Below, in pieces: positions 26,281 through 35,034 of a DNA stretch of 38,492 nucleotides. Every line of letters starts with the position of its first letter. The first letter of the stretch is position 1. The notes under the pieces were generated by a model. The model searched no databases. It was given only the letters and a program-made list of their open reading frames with translations, and was not told the origin of the DNA. Position numbers and translations under genes: made by a program. The DNA comes from Stenomitos rutilans HA7619-LM2 (GTDB lineage: Bacteria > Cyanobacteriota > Cyanobacteriia > Leptolyngbyales > Leptolyngbyaceae): positions 1-38,492 of the forward strand of contig JAHHIE010000064.1 in assembly GCA_019358945.1 (NCBI GenBank). The letters run 5' to 3'.

Positions 26281-28161
26281 TTAGCGACGAGATCTGGTGA
26301 GAGGAAAGGTGAGTTTGCAGAGTGTGCCTTTGGGAGACAGCGATTCCCGCTTAAACTTACCGCTTAAACGAGCAGCAACTTTACGGGCGTGTTTTGTGCC
26401 TTCTCCGTCGATCGTTGAACGGATGCCAACCCCATTATCCTTGACCTCTAAGGCGTACCAGTTGCCAGTTTGGGTACCTGTCACGTTGAGGTAGGTGGCT
26501 CCTTCAGCGTGTTTGCCAACATTGCAAAGGGCTTCTTCAAGAAACCGACAGAGGCTGCGTTTGTGCTCAATACTCAGAGATAGCTGCTCGATCGGCTCAA
26601 AATAACAGGACATCTTGAGCGTCTCAAATCTAGGGAAATCCGATCGCTCCAGCGTCTTGCTGTAAACCTCAAAAAACAACTCATGCATCGGAAGCTTGAG
26701 GTCTACCTTCAGTCCGTCCCGTAAGTAGAGACTTTCTTCTTGAGACAACGTTTCTTGCTTGAGATGTTCACCAATGCCCCGGAGTTCGCGATTAAGATGC
26801 TCCAGAGCCAAAAACAATTGCTCTTGCGGCAATTTACTGTCTCGAATTTGTCTCAAAAGACTCGCTAGCGTTTGCAGGGGGCCGTTATGAATCACGTCAA
26901 AGGTCTGTTCGATCATGCGTTGACGCTCTTCAATCACGCGCTGGTTTTCTTTGAGTCTGGAGCGTAACACCCAGTCGTACTTATGAAAAGCGGTGCAGCC
27001 AATCCCGTTCAGCAGCCAAACGAACGAAGCTGGAATCACTGGAATCCACCAGCCGCCCAGCAGAAGCACATAGCTGGTACCAACCAGGCCAACCTGCGCG
27101 ATACCAATCCCCCATAGTTTGCTCCTGGGTAGTAGCTTGCTCCGGCCCCAAAAAATGGCAGTCAAACCCCAACCGAAAATCCAAAAATATTCCCATTCGT
27201 TAGGCCACATGTGCAACAGCACCCGCTGGTTTAGCACCGCGCTCATAATCTGGCTGACAGCATGGGCCTGAATCTCTAACGAGTTGGTCGGGTCGATCGC
27301 GGCGGTGGCAATAATGGGTCGAATGGTTGGATCGGTAATGCCGACGATGACAATGCGATCGCGCAACCAGCGTGGATCAATCTGACCCGCTTTTACTTGC
27401 CTCATAGACAGTACTCGAAACGGCTGGTGATGCTGCCGAAAATTCAGCAGAATTTGAGGGCTGCCTGTTTCTGCACCAGCATACGCACCCATCGGTAGGA
27501 GGCGGGGAAGTTCGGTCGCACCAAAGCGCATGGCTTCTGGATCGCGAAAGCCATTCTTGAGCGTGAGATTTCGATCCTGGTAGAGGAGATATTTTTCGAC
27601 CAACCCGATCGTCAGCGAAAGCTTATACGTTTTAGGACTAGTGGGGTCAAAGGTTCCCAAAATCATCCGCCTCACATGGTTATCACCGTCGGGAATCAGG
27701 TCGATCAACCCGATCTGCGTTGGAGGAAAGCCTAACGGTGCTGGAATCTGATCAGCCGCCGATAAAACCTTCTCAGACACAATCAAATTCTGGTGCTGTT
27801 GCAACGCGGCAAACAGTGCGTCAGGGTTTGATTGAGCAATCTGGTTTTGAAGAATATGCAACCCAACGACAGCTGGTTTGTAAGTTTGTAAGGTGTTGAG
27901 CAGATCAATCAAATCGCGATCGCGAATCGGATAACCCGTTTGCTGCATATCCGTTGCGTCGATGCCCACCAGCACGATGCGATCGTCCACCGCTTCAGCC
28001 GGACGATGACGCAAAAAGGTATCCAGCGCCAGCAACTCCAACCCCTGGAGAGAACCTGCCAGTCGCGCTGCTACCACTAGCCCCACCACAACCACCCCTG
28101 GCAGTGCCCAACGCCAGAGCGAAACGGTTTCTTTCAGGCTATGCCAACGGTTGCGCTGCAC
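26281..28161 (-). CDS. CHASE2-domain sensor histidine kinase
   Basis: 626 residues. An N-terminal membrane helix (about 18-36) leads into an extracytoplasmic CHASE2 sensor (about 40-315, with DTFLRHRP, DDRIVLVGID and WLRDRIVIVGIT). Three more helices (about 325-395) precede a coiled coil and a kinase core with H425 in the HNGPLQTLASLLRQ motif of the HisKA_3-like group. The ATPase has an EEALCNVGKHAEG N box, KDNGVGI and a short end. The start is a GTG with GGAG about ten bases before it. The response regulator gene lies 107 bases upstream on the same strand and is the obvious partner. The signal is unknown. Confidence 0.9.
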   Translation of the reverse strand: MQRNRWHSLKETVSLWRWALPGVVVVGLVVAARLAGSLQGLELLALDTFLRHRPAEAVDDRIVLVGIDATDMQQTGYPIRDRDLIDLLNTLQTYKPAVVGLHILQNQIAQSNPDALFAALQQHQNLIVSEKVLSAADQIPAPLGFPPTQIGLIDLIPDGDNHVRRMILGTFDPTSPKTYKLSLTIGLVEKYLLYQDRNLTLKNGFRDPEAMRFGATELPRLLPMGAYAGAETGSPQILLNFRQHHQPFRVLSMRQVKAGQIDPRWLRDRIVIVGITDPTIRPIIATAAIDPTNSLEIQAHAVSQIMSAVLNQRVLLHMWPNEWEYFWIFGWGLTAIFWGRSKLLPRSKLWGIGIAQVGLVGTSYVLLLGGWWIPVIPASFVWLLNGIGCTAFHKYDWVLRSRLKENQRVIEERQRMIEQTFDVIHNGPLQTLASLLRQIRDSKLPQEQLFLALEHLNRELRGIGEHLKQETLSQEESLYLRDGLKVDLKLPMHELFFEVYSKTLERSDFPRFETLKMSCYFEPIEQLSLSIEHKRSLCRFLEEALCNVGKHAEGATYLNVTGTQTGNWYALEVKDNGVGIRSTIDGEGTKHARKVAARLSGKFKRESLSPKGTLCKLTFPLTRSRR

Positions 28162-28268
28162 GGCGACCCACTCCAGGCTGCGAACGTTGTAGAGGCGCTC
28201 CGCATCACTTCTCTAACAACTAACAACTTTTCTTGAATACCCAACGGGCTATACAACCAACAACTTCA

Positions 28269-28967
28269 TTAGTCAATCAACCCTTCTTCCCTGGCACGAA
28301 TTTCAGTTTGAATGCGAATATTTTTGCCATCCTGCTTATCTTCATCAGGGTAGACTTCCAGCACATCCTGAATCTTTGTCCAATAGTGTCGCACAGTTCG
28401 TTCAGAGACTTGCATCCGTTTTGCGATCGCCCGATCTTGCAACCCCTCATGAAACGCCAGCTTCAACACAGTAATCCAATCAGGTTTAACCTCTAAGGTA
28501 CGCCCACGGCGGATGTCTTTGGTGTGGGTAATGCCTTTGAGCGCCCAATCTACCCGCGTCAGCATCTCCTTACTCGAAAGACTCTTATCAGCCACGGTAA
28601 ACCCAGCCTTGTGGCGATCGATCTCTGGGCGAATACGTACCAATGCCCTCACATGCGTACTTTGCACTGTGAGATTGAGCGTAGGGTAATGCTGCATTAA
28701 GGTTTTGAGCAACTGTACGCCCGTCTCAGCCTGAGCGCTATCCCCGCTGGCTTCTGGCAGGGAAAGATCCAGCACAATCAGATCGGGCGTATGGAGCTTC
28801 ACCTGGCTCAACGCGCTAACAACCGTCTGCGCGGTCAAGATGGTTGCCTGCGGATACTGCTGCTTGAGCAGTTCGATCGTGCCACCCAAAACGATTTCGT
28901 GATCGTCAACCACTAGAATGCAGAGCTTAGTTGGTTCTTGAGCGTTTTGGCTCGTTGCCAGCGGCAT
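28269..28967 (-). CDS. NarL/LuxR-type response regulator paired with the CHASE2 kinase
   Basis: 232 residues. The receiver domain (about 15-150) has acidic D21/D22, phospho-acceptor D67 in LIVLDLSLPE and the switch lysine K128, with an unusual polar insert after SLPE (ASGDSAQAETG). The C-terminal helix-turn-helix (about 170-210) contains LQDRAIAKRMQVSERTVRHYWTK-type residues typical of LuxR regulators. The ATG at 28967 is preferred to a TTG at 29003. It is encoded just before the CHASE2 kinase, and these two probably form one system. Targets are unknown; the divergent regulator gene at 29278 shares its upstream region. Confidence 0.88.
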   Translation of the reverse strand: MPLATSQNAQEPTKLCILVVDDHEIVLGGTIELLKQQYPQATILTAQTVVSALSQVKLHTPDLIVLDLSLPEASGDSAQAETGVQLLKTLMQHYPTLNLTVQSTHVRALVRIRPEIDRHKAGFTVADKSLSSKEMLTRVDWALKGITHTKDIRRGRTLEVKPDWITVLKLAFHEGLQDRAIAKRMQVSERTVRHYWTKIQDVLEVYPDEDKQDGKNIRIQTEIRAREEGLID

Positions 28968-29277
28968 AAAACAGACAGACCAGTTGCATGAATATACCTT
29001 CAACTTTGCCGAAAACTACGTCGAAAGGCAAGAGGTCGCTTTGAATCTACTTGCAGAAAGCTGCAATGTTGAGTGGTGAAACTTGGAAATTAACTTTGCA
29101 GAGAGCGATGGTGCAATGCGTGAAGTATTTTCTTACTATCTGAGTTAATTCATGCAAACGTTGCCCAATCTGGAGAAACCGCCTGCGATAAACAGAATTT
29201 TTTGCAGTGACCTTTGAAAAAGAGTGCCCGTTATCAACCTGTACAAGCATCCGCCTATTCTCTAGCCCCTGAGAGTC

Positions 29278-29847
29278 ATGTTGAATCAACTGAAACTGAA
29301 CCAAAGCACGCCAGATCATACATTCCTGCTGCAAGGTGTTTTAGAAGGAATCACCGACGGCATCCTCATTCTTTCGGAACGTGGCGAATGGATTTATCAC
29401 AACTACTATGCGTACCGCATTTGCCAACAGCTTAACCAGGGGAAGGTGGATATCCCTCCGGTTCCCGAAGCGATCTGGCAAGCCTGTAAAGCACTGATTG
29501 AAAGCCGCGATCTCTACAGCGATCACCCTGTGGTTATTGAGTCGGAGATTGCTCACAGTCCGAACTTGTATCGTGTACGGGTTAGATGGCTCACGCTGGA
29601 TGACCCCCACCGACCTTACCTCGCTGTGCTACTAGAAGATCGCTGGCAGTCGTCGCAAAATAGGGCACTCGCCGAAGCCCTTTTGTACAACCTATCGCCT
29701 CGACAAACCGAGGTTTGGTTGCTGCGTCGCGCTGGCTTAACGTACCAGCAGATTGCGATCGAGCTTTACATCACCGTCAACACCGTCAAGCGCCACTTAA
29801 AAGACATTCGCGTCAAGCAAAGTCTGGCGAACGATTCAGGAGATTAA
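29278..29847 (+). CDS. PAS-like plus LuxR helix-turn-helix regulator
   Basis: 189 residues. The first 125 form a PAS-like sensor (LQGVLEGITDGILILSERGEWIYHN is the typical start) and the last 55 a LuxR-type helix-turn-helix (LSPRQTEVWLLRRAGLTY, then IAIELYITVNTVKRHLKDI). It lacks a receiver, so the PAS part, not phosphorylation, is expected to control it. It is divergent from the response regulator with about 310 bases between them, and is followed 81 bases later by a small NfeD-like gene. Confidence 0.85.
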   Translation: MLNQLKLNQSTPDHTFLLQGVLEGITDGILILSERGEWIYHNYYAYRICQQLNQGKVDIPPVPEAIWQACKALIESRDLYSDHPVVIESEIAHSPNLYRVRVRWLTLDDPHRPYLAVLLEDRWQSSQNRALAEALLYNLSPRQTEVWLLRRAGLTYQQIAIELYITVNTVKRHLKDIRVKQSLANDSGD

Positions 29848-29928
29848 CGACCGTCCAAATCGCCTTTGACGGCTCCAGCATTGAGCTTCAGCAACGCCCA
29901 GCAAGCCTTCGCCCCAGGAGTAACTACC

Positions 29929-30201
29929 ATGATGACGTTTAATCCCATCAAGGCTTTGAATACACTTCTGTTTGATGCACCCACCGCCTGCACAGCAACA
30001 AACTTTTTGCAAGGTGCAGACACTAGCTATAAAGGTCGCGCGGTTGTCTCAGAAACAATCACACCGTGCTTGCGGGGACGAGTGTACTTTCAGGGGTCGT
30101 GGTGGCTCGCTCAATGCGAGCAGGACATCACGATTGCGGTTGATGAAGTGGTGCAGGTGATTGGACGACAAAACATCACGCTGCTGGTGAGAGCCATTTG
30201 A
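29929..30201 (+). CDS. Small protein with an NfeD-like C-terminal OB fold
   Basis: 90 residues. The second half (GRVYFQGSWWLAQCEQ through VVQVIGRQNITLLVRAI) has the G-x-V..G..W.A..........V.V.....L.V pattern of NfeD C-terminal OB-fold domains. No membrane helices or protease part are present. GGAG eight bases before the tandem ATG at 29929 fixes the start; the longer frame from 29866 uses TTG. It is probably co-transcribed with the PAS/LuxR regulator. Confidence 0.7.
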   Translation: MMTFNPIKALNTLLFDAPTACTATNFLQGADTSYKGRAVVSETITPCLRGRVYFQGSWWLAQCEQDITIAVDEVVQVIGRQNITLLVRAI

Positions 30202-30217
30202 TCGTCGGCTGGATAGG

Positions 30218-30351
30218 TAGGGCTTACGTGGTCGCCCCCGTTTCTTGTATGCCCAAAGGGCTTTAAGCCCCCAATTCTGGGTGACTTAAAGTGCTTGCGC
30301 CCCCAAATTTGGGGGCTGGGGCTGGTTTTGCGAGAATTTGCGTAAGTCCTA
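30218..30351. mobile_element. MITE-like element, copy 3 (diverged)
   Basis: About 134 bases with TA-GGGCTTACG at the left and TTTGCGTAAGTCC-TA at the right. One end has a G for A change and the interior is more diverged than in copies 1 and 2, but keeps CCCCCAA and TTGGGGGCT hairpin-forming blocks. It follows the NfeD-like gene by 16 bases. Confidence 0.75.
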
Positions 30352-30501
30352 ATAGAATGATTTGCAGCAATTAGCGGTCAGTGAGGCGTCAGGAGACGTT
30401 GCTTTTGCCTTCTGCCTCCTGACCCTGGCAGCTAGCCACCAGCGGTCGGTGTGCTTTTAACAACTAACAACCAATCACTAACCAACTTCTCCAGTCTTCT
30501 C

Positions 30502-30798
30502 CTACTGCTCCTGCATTAAGCGCAGGTAGTTCTGTTGCAGTCGAATATTGTCCTGCGTTAGACGATCGCCCATCTCCTTCTCGGCATCGCTGATCTGCTC
30601 CCAAAAAGCGGTGGAGCGACGTGCCGTTAGTAGTTCATTCCAGAGTGCGTCGATGATATTTGGAGCGGCAGCAGGGTCAACCTCGCTCAGCAATTGTGCG
30701 AGTGACTGTCTAGCTGCGTCGTGCTGTGTCGGATCATGTGCTAGGACAAGGCAATCTTGCAGTTGGGCAAGCTGATTTGGCGTGAGTGAATGAGCCAT
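30502..30798 (-). CDS. Hypothetical helical protein (98 aa)
   Basis: A soluble, all-helical looking protein (LTPNQLAQLQDCLVLAHD, LLSEVDPAAAPNIIDALWNEL, then a C-terminal coiled coil with LQQNYLRLMQEQ). There is no recognised domain. The base composition and HIP1 content agree with the host genome. It diverges from trpS with about 190 bases between them. Confidence 0.6.
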   Translation of the reverse strand: MAHSLTPNQLAQLQDCLVLAHDPTQHDAARQSLAQLLSEVDPAAAPNIIDALWNELLTARRSTAFWEQISDAEKEMGDRLTQDNIRLQQNYLRLMQEQ

Positions 30799-30921
30799 AA
30801 TTTGAGATGTATTGTTCTGTAACAGATATATTGTTCTGAAAAATTGCTTTGGAAAAACAGAGAGCGATCGCGCAACCTGGAAATTACTACACGCTCAAAG
30901 TTAATATTTCTTAATTGAACT

Positions 30922-30935
30922 GTAGTCTACGGTAC
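30922..30935 (+). promoter_or_regulatory. Possible NtcA-type box upstream of trpS
   Basis: GTAGTCTACGGTAC fits GTA-N8-TAC, the NtcA consensus, and 24 bases beyond it TATCTT fits TA-N3-T, a plausible -10. The match is short and would be expected by chance several times in 38 kb, so support is weak. Confidence 0.25.
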
Positions 30936-30990
30936 AATCAACATCACCTTCTTTGAGTCTATCTTGGGTCTGATTCTCTTTCTGAAAGCT

Positions 30991-32001
30991 ATGGTAAAGC
31001 AGCGGGTTCTTTCTGGCGTTCAACCGACGGGCAATCTTCATTTAGGCAATTATCTCGGTGCCATTCGCAACTGGGTCGAGGGACAGCATCAGTACGATAA
31101 TTTCTTCTGCGTAGTTGATCTGCACGCCATTACGGTGCCGCACACCCCCGCAACGCTGGCAAAAGACACGTACACGATCGCCGCGCTGTATCTTGCCTGT
31201 GGCATTGATCTCAACGACTCCACCATCTTTGTGCAGTCTCACGTTTCGGCGCACAGCGAGCTTGCCTGGTTGCTTAACTGCATCACCCCGCTCAACTGGC
31301 TGACGGACATGATACAGTTCAAAGAAAAAGCCGTGAAGCAGGGCGAAAACGTCAGCGTCGGGTTGCTGGACTACCCGGTGCTGATGGCGGCAGACATTCT
31401 ACTCTACGACGCAGATAAAGTACCTGTGGGGGAAGACCAGAAGCAGCATTTAGAACTCACTCGCGATCTGGTCGATAGCTTCAATCATAAATTTGCCAAG
31501 CCCGATCAGCCCGTCCTCAAGAAGCCTGACCCGTTGATTCGCACTGAGGGCGCACGGGTGATGAGCCTCACTGATGGCACCAAAAAAATGTCGAAATCTG
31601 ACCCATCCGAGTTAAGCCGCATCAATCTGCTTGATCCGCCCGATGTCATTCAGAACAAAATCAAGCGCTGCAAAACTGACCCGGTGCGCGGTCTGGTATT
31701 TGATGACCCTGATCGACCGGAGTGCAACAACCTGCTGACCCTATACATGCTGCTTTCTGGACAGACCAAAGAAGCTGTTGCTGCCGAATGCCGAGAGATG
31801 GGGTGGGGACAATTTAAGCCGCTGCTAGCAGAAACGACGATCGCCCACCTCAAACCGATTCAAGATAAGTACCAGTCCATCATGGCTGAACCAGGCTATC
31901 TGGATTCAGTGCTGCGCGATGGTGGCGAAAAAGCACGCGCGATCGCCAACGAAACTTTGAGAAGAGCAAAGGTAGCATTAGGATACTCCTTACCGCTCTA
32001 G
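30991..32001 (+). CDS. trpS: Tryptophan--tRNA ligase
   Basis: 336 residues, the normal bacterial length. It charges tRNA-Trp. The class I signature is present as PTGNLHLGNY (residues 11-20, HIGH type) and KMSKS at 199-203. Other family phrases include FVQSHVSAHSELAWLLN and DYPVLMAADILLYDADKVPVGEDQKQH. The ATG at 30991 is preferred to the TTG at 30964, since homologues start at this VKQRVLSG stretch and GAAAG stands before it. It is followed 13 bases later by an AAA ATPase gene. Confidence 0.96.
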   Translation: MVKQRVLSGVQPTGNLHLGNYLGAIRNWVEGQHQYDNFFCVVDLHAITVPHTPATLAKDTYTIAALYLACGIDLNDSTIFVQSHVSAHSELAWLLNCITPLNWLTDMIQFKEKAVKQGENVSVGLLDYPVLMAADILLYDADKVPVGEDQKQHLELTRDLVDSFNHKFAKPDQPVLKKPDPLIRTEGARVMSLTDGTKKMSKSDPSELSRINLLDPPDVIQNKIKRCKTDPVRGLVFDDPDRPECNNLLTLYMLLSGQTKEAVAAECREMGWGQFKPLLAETTIAHLKPIQDKYQSIMAEPGYLDSVLRDGGEKARAIANETLRRAKVALGYSLPL

Positions 32002-32014
32002 GCGATCGAGTGCC

Positions 32015-33271
32015 ATGCTCACCAAACTCCGCCTCACCAATTTCAAGGGCTTTAAAGATGCAGAACTGACGCTGGGTGAGTTCACGCTTTTGGTGGGCAC
32101 AAATGCGTCTGGGAAAAGCAATATTCGTGATGCCCTACGCTTTTTGCATGGCATCGGACTTGGCTACAGCGTTGCTGACATCATTGGTGAAAAATACGAA
32201 AGCGGCATTCTTCAATGGAGCGGCATTCGTGGTGGCACGAGAGAACTAACGTTTCAAGGAGCAGCAACATTTACAATAGAAGCTTTCTTTGCTTTGGAAA
32301 TAGATGACGTTGAGCGAGAAGTTATTTATAAAATTGAGATTAATCCTGGAGGACAAAACAATACTTCAAACACAGTGAAATCTCCATTTGTCGTTGCTGA
32401 GAGTTTGTTCTTGCCAAAGTTGAATAAAACAATCTTCAAGATAGACAATCACCTGTCCGTCGAATTTTATGATGAAGATCAAGCAAGCTTTCTAGATTTT
32501 ACAAAGCCTGTTATTGCAAATAGGATTTACGCTCAGAGCTTACAGAACTTAAAGCTGAAAAGTTATCTCTTAAGTCAAAGTCTAGAAACTGTTGTCAAGC
32601 ATCTCAAAGCTCTAAATTTTCTTGATCTTGAACCAGAAAGAATTCGACAACCATCTTTTCCAGGTCAGAATGTGTTGGGCGATCGCGGCGAAAATCTTTC
32701 CTCAGTGTTATTTGAGATTTGCCAAGATCCTCAGCGTAAAGAGGCATTGCTAGAATGGGTGCAAGAACTCACGCCGATGGATGCTAAAGATTTTGAATTC
32801 CCTTCAGATTTTACGGGAAAAGTTCTGCTGACGTTGGTTGAAGGGAGTGGACAGAGAATTTCAGCGTATAGCGCGTCAGATGGAACGCTAAGATTTCTGG
32901 CGATGCTGGCAGCACTTTTAGGGTCAGAACCCGCTCAATTCTACTTTTTTGAGGAGTTGGATAACGGCATTCACCCCACTCGCTTGCATCTTTTATTAGA
33001 ACTCATTGAGCAGAAGGTGTCTGAAGGCAAGATTCAAATGGTGGCAACAACTCATTCACCGCAACTGCTAAGGCTTTTAAGCTCAAAGTCATTAGAATCT
33101 GCGTCGCTGACCTATCGTTTACCAGAACACCCAGACGCAAAGATTCAACGCATTTTAGATATTCCTGATGCAAAACGCTTAATTGAGAAAGGTGATTTGG
33201 CTGATTTGCATGAATCAGGATGGTTAGAGAACGCTATGTATTTTTTGGATGATGAGGATGCGAGTGAATGA
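32015..33271 (+). CDS. ABC-type AAA ATPase (AAA_21/RecF-OLD like)
   Basis: 418 residues. It starts with a RecF-like MLTKLRLTNFKGFKDAEL and has Walker A GTNASGKS at 28-35, a signature region with SDGTLRFLAML, Walker B FFEELDNG (E313/E314, D316) and an H-loop VATTHSPQLLRLL. This group of ATPases commonly works with a nuclease partner in phage defence or DNA repair. The following gene overlaps it by four bases and encodes a TOPRIM-like protein, so the two form a split OLD-like pair. The middle (about 32240-32640) is noticeably AT-rich, suggesting acquisition between trpS and the metF-like gene. Confidence 0.85.
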   Translation: MLTKLRLTNFKGFKDAELTLGEFTLLVGTNASGKSNIRDALRFLHGIGLGYSVADIIGEKYESGILQWSGIRGGTRELTFQGAATFTIEAFFALEIDDVEREVIYKIEINPGGQNNTSNTVKSPFVVAESLFLPKLNKTIFKIDNHLSVEFYDEDQASFLDFTKPVIANRIYAQSLQNLKLKSYLLSQSLETVVKHLKALNFLDLEPERIRQPSFPGQNVLGDRGENLSSVLFEICQDPQRKEALLEWVQELTPMDAKDFEFPSDFTGKVLLTLVEGSGQRISAYSASDGTLRFLAMLAALLGSEPAQFYFFEELDNGIHPTRLHLLLELIEQKVSEGKIQMVATTHSPQLLRLLSSKSLESASLTYRLPEHPDAKIQRILDIPDAKRLIEKGDLADLHESGWLENAMYFLDDEDASE

Positions 33272-33971
33272 ATGTACTCGTCATTCCTGAAGATTATCCT
33301 AGAGATGAATTAATGCTAGTTCCTATTGTCAAGGCGATGCTTAAATATTTAGGGAAGCCAAGGGCAAAAGTTGCGATGTGTCGCAAACCCCGATTGCAAG
33401 GTATCGGCGAAGCGTTGAAATGGGAACGGCTTGCAGAAATTATTGACCAAAATGGCATGGTTGACTTATTTCTGCTTTGCGTCGATCGCGATGGCATTGA
33501 AGCAAGAAAGGTGAGACTTGAACAAATTGAACGCAACGCCGCAGAGATTTTGAAGGGCGATCGCTTGTTTTTAGCAGAGAATGCGTGGCAGGAAATCGAA
33601 GTGTGGGTTTTAGCATTGAAGCAAGAAAGGCGAGACTTGAACAAATTGAACGCAACGCCGCAGAGATTTTGAAGGGCGATCGCTTGTTTTTAGCAGAGAA
33701 TGCGTGGCAGGAAATCGAAGTGTGGGTTTTAGCGGGTCACGATTTGCCAAAGGAGTGGAACTGGCAGACCATTCGCGCTGAAATTCATCCGAAAGAGCAA
33801 TACTTTGAGCCATTTGCCAATCAACGAAGTTTAGTAAACTCTCCTGGACAAGGGCGTAAACTTTTGGCAGAGGAAGCTGCTCAACGCTACAGTCGGATTC
33901 GCACACTCTGTCGTGAAGATGTGGCTGACCTTGAAGATCGAATTTATGCGTGGTTCGATCGCCCTATATGA
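33268..33971 (+). pseudogene. TOPRIM-like partner of the ATPase, frameshifted by a 119-base tandem duplication
   Basis: The frame begins with ATGA overlap at 33268 and runs to a stop at 33672 after passing into the second copy of a 119-base duplication, giving 134 residues. The correct frame continues from the second copy to 33971. Removing one copy leaves 585 bases, an intact 194-residue protein. The TOPRIM elements are visible: E8 in VIPED and the D73-R-D75 (D-x-D) in LLCVDRDG, as in the DUF4276-type partners of ABC ATPases. The ATPase gene upstream is intact, so the system may be inactivated, or the truncated protein may work with lost C-terminal part. A sequencing or assembly artefact is less likely because the copies differ at one base. 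Confidence 0.8.
33494..33731. repeat. 119-base tandem duplication in the TOPRIM-like gene
   Basis: Copy 1 is 33494-33612 and copy 2 is 33613-33731. They are identical except for T at 33512 against C at 33631. The unit length leaves remainder two when divided by three, so it shifts the reading frame. Each copy contains a HIP1 octamer GCGATCGC. Confidence 0.95.
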
Positions 33972-34025
33972 TGAAAAGGCGTTCTAAAAATCGCTGCACT
34001 TGATCTACGCGACGTTACCTGGCTC

Positions 34026-34928
34026 ATGTCTTCATCCCCAAGTTTGTTTCAATCGGCTGTCAAAGCAGGCGAGTTCCTCATCACAGCGGAGGTCATGCCA
34101 CCAAAGGGAGGAAACCCGGCACACATGCTGGAGATGGCGCGGTTGCTGAAGGGGCGGGTGCATGGAGTGAACATTACCGATGGCAGTCGGGCTGTGCTGC
34201 GGATGTCGTCGCTGGCTGCATCAGCCATTTTGCAGCAGGCAGGCATTGAACCGATTTATCAGGTTGCCTGCCGCGATCGCAATGCCATTGGTTTGCAGGC
34301 AGATTTAATGGGTGCCCAGGCGCTTGGCATTCGAAACGTTCTGGCGCTCACAGGCGATCCGATCAAAGCAGGCGATCATCCTGAAGCACGCGGAGTCTTT
34401 GAGCTTGAATCTGTGCGCCTACTCCAACTGATTCACAAGCTGAATGCTGGGATTGATTTTAATGACAAGCCACTGACCGATGGCGCAACAGAACTCTTTG
34501 TCGGAGCCGCGATCGATCCCCAGTGTGGCAGTTGGTCTGGGCTACAGCGTCGGTTTGAGCGCAAACTTGCCGCCGGGGCGCAGTTCTTTCAAAGCCAGTT
34601 GATTTCAGACTTCGATCGGCTGGAAAAATTCATGACGCAGCTTGCCACTGACTGCAACAAGCCGATTTTAGCAGGCATTTTCCTACTCAAGTCGGCAAAA
34701 AACGCGCAGTTTATCAATCGCTGTGTACCCGGTGTCCACATTCCCGACCATATTATCGATCGTCTGGGACATGCCGCCGATCCGCTTCAGGAAGGAGTGG
34801 CGATCGCTGCTGAGCAAGTCCAGCAGGCACGACAACTCTGTCAGGGAGTGCATTTAATGGCTGTTAAGCGCGAAGACTTAATTCCACAAATTCTCGATCG
34901 GGCAGGCATTGCACCGTTGAGGAATTAG
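34026..34928 (+). CDS. metF: Methylenetetrahydrofolate reductase
   Basis: 300 residues, as in E. coli MetF. It reduces 5,10-methylene- to 5-methyl-tetrahydrofolate with FAD for methionine synthesis. The catalytic glutamate is E22 in TAEVMPPKG, and the folate-binding D111 is in LALTGDPIK, with the family phrase YQVACRDRN. Further matches are FFQSQLISDFDRL and VPGVHIPDHIIDRL. It lies 54 bases after the broken TOPRIM-like gene on the same strand. Assignment within the MetF family rests on these motifs; an unrelated use of the fold is unlikely. Confidence 0.88.
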   Translation: MSSSPSLFQSAVKAGEFLITAEVMPPKGGNPAHMLEMARLLKGRVHGVNITDGSRAVLRMSSLAASAILQQAGIEPIYQVACRDRNAIGLQADLMGAQALGIRNVLALTGDPIKAGDHPEARGVFELESVRLLQLIHKLNAGIDFNDKPLTDGATELFVGAAIDPQCGSWSGLQRRFERKLAAGAQFFQSQLISDFDRLEKFMTQLATDCNKPILAGIFLLKSAKNAQFINRCVPGVHIPDHIIDRLGHAADPLQEGVAIAAEQVQQARQLCQGVHLMAVKREDLIPQILDRAGIAPLRN

Positions 34929-35034
34929 CTATCAGAGGTCAGCTATCAGCTTGAGGTGAAAGCAGCTTTTCGAGCATGGATAGATTGCTGCAATTCTCTC
35001 AAAAATCGTGCATCAGCAGACAGAAGCACGTAGC

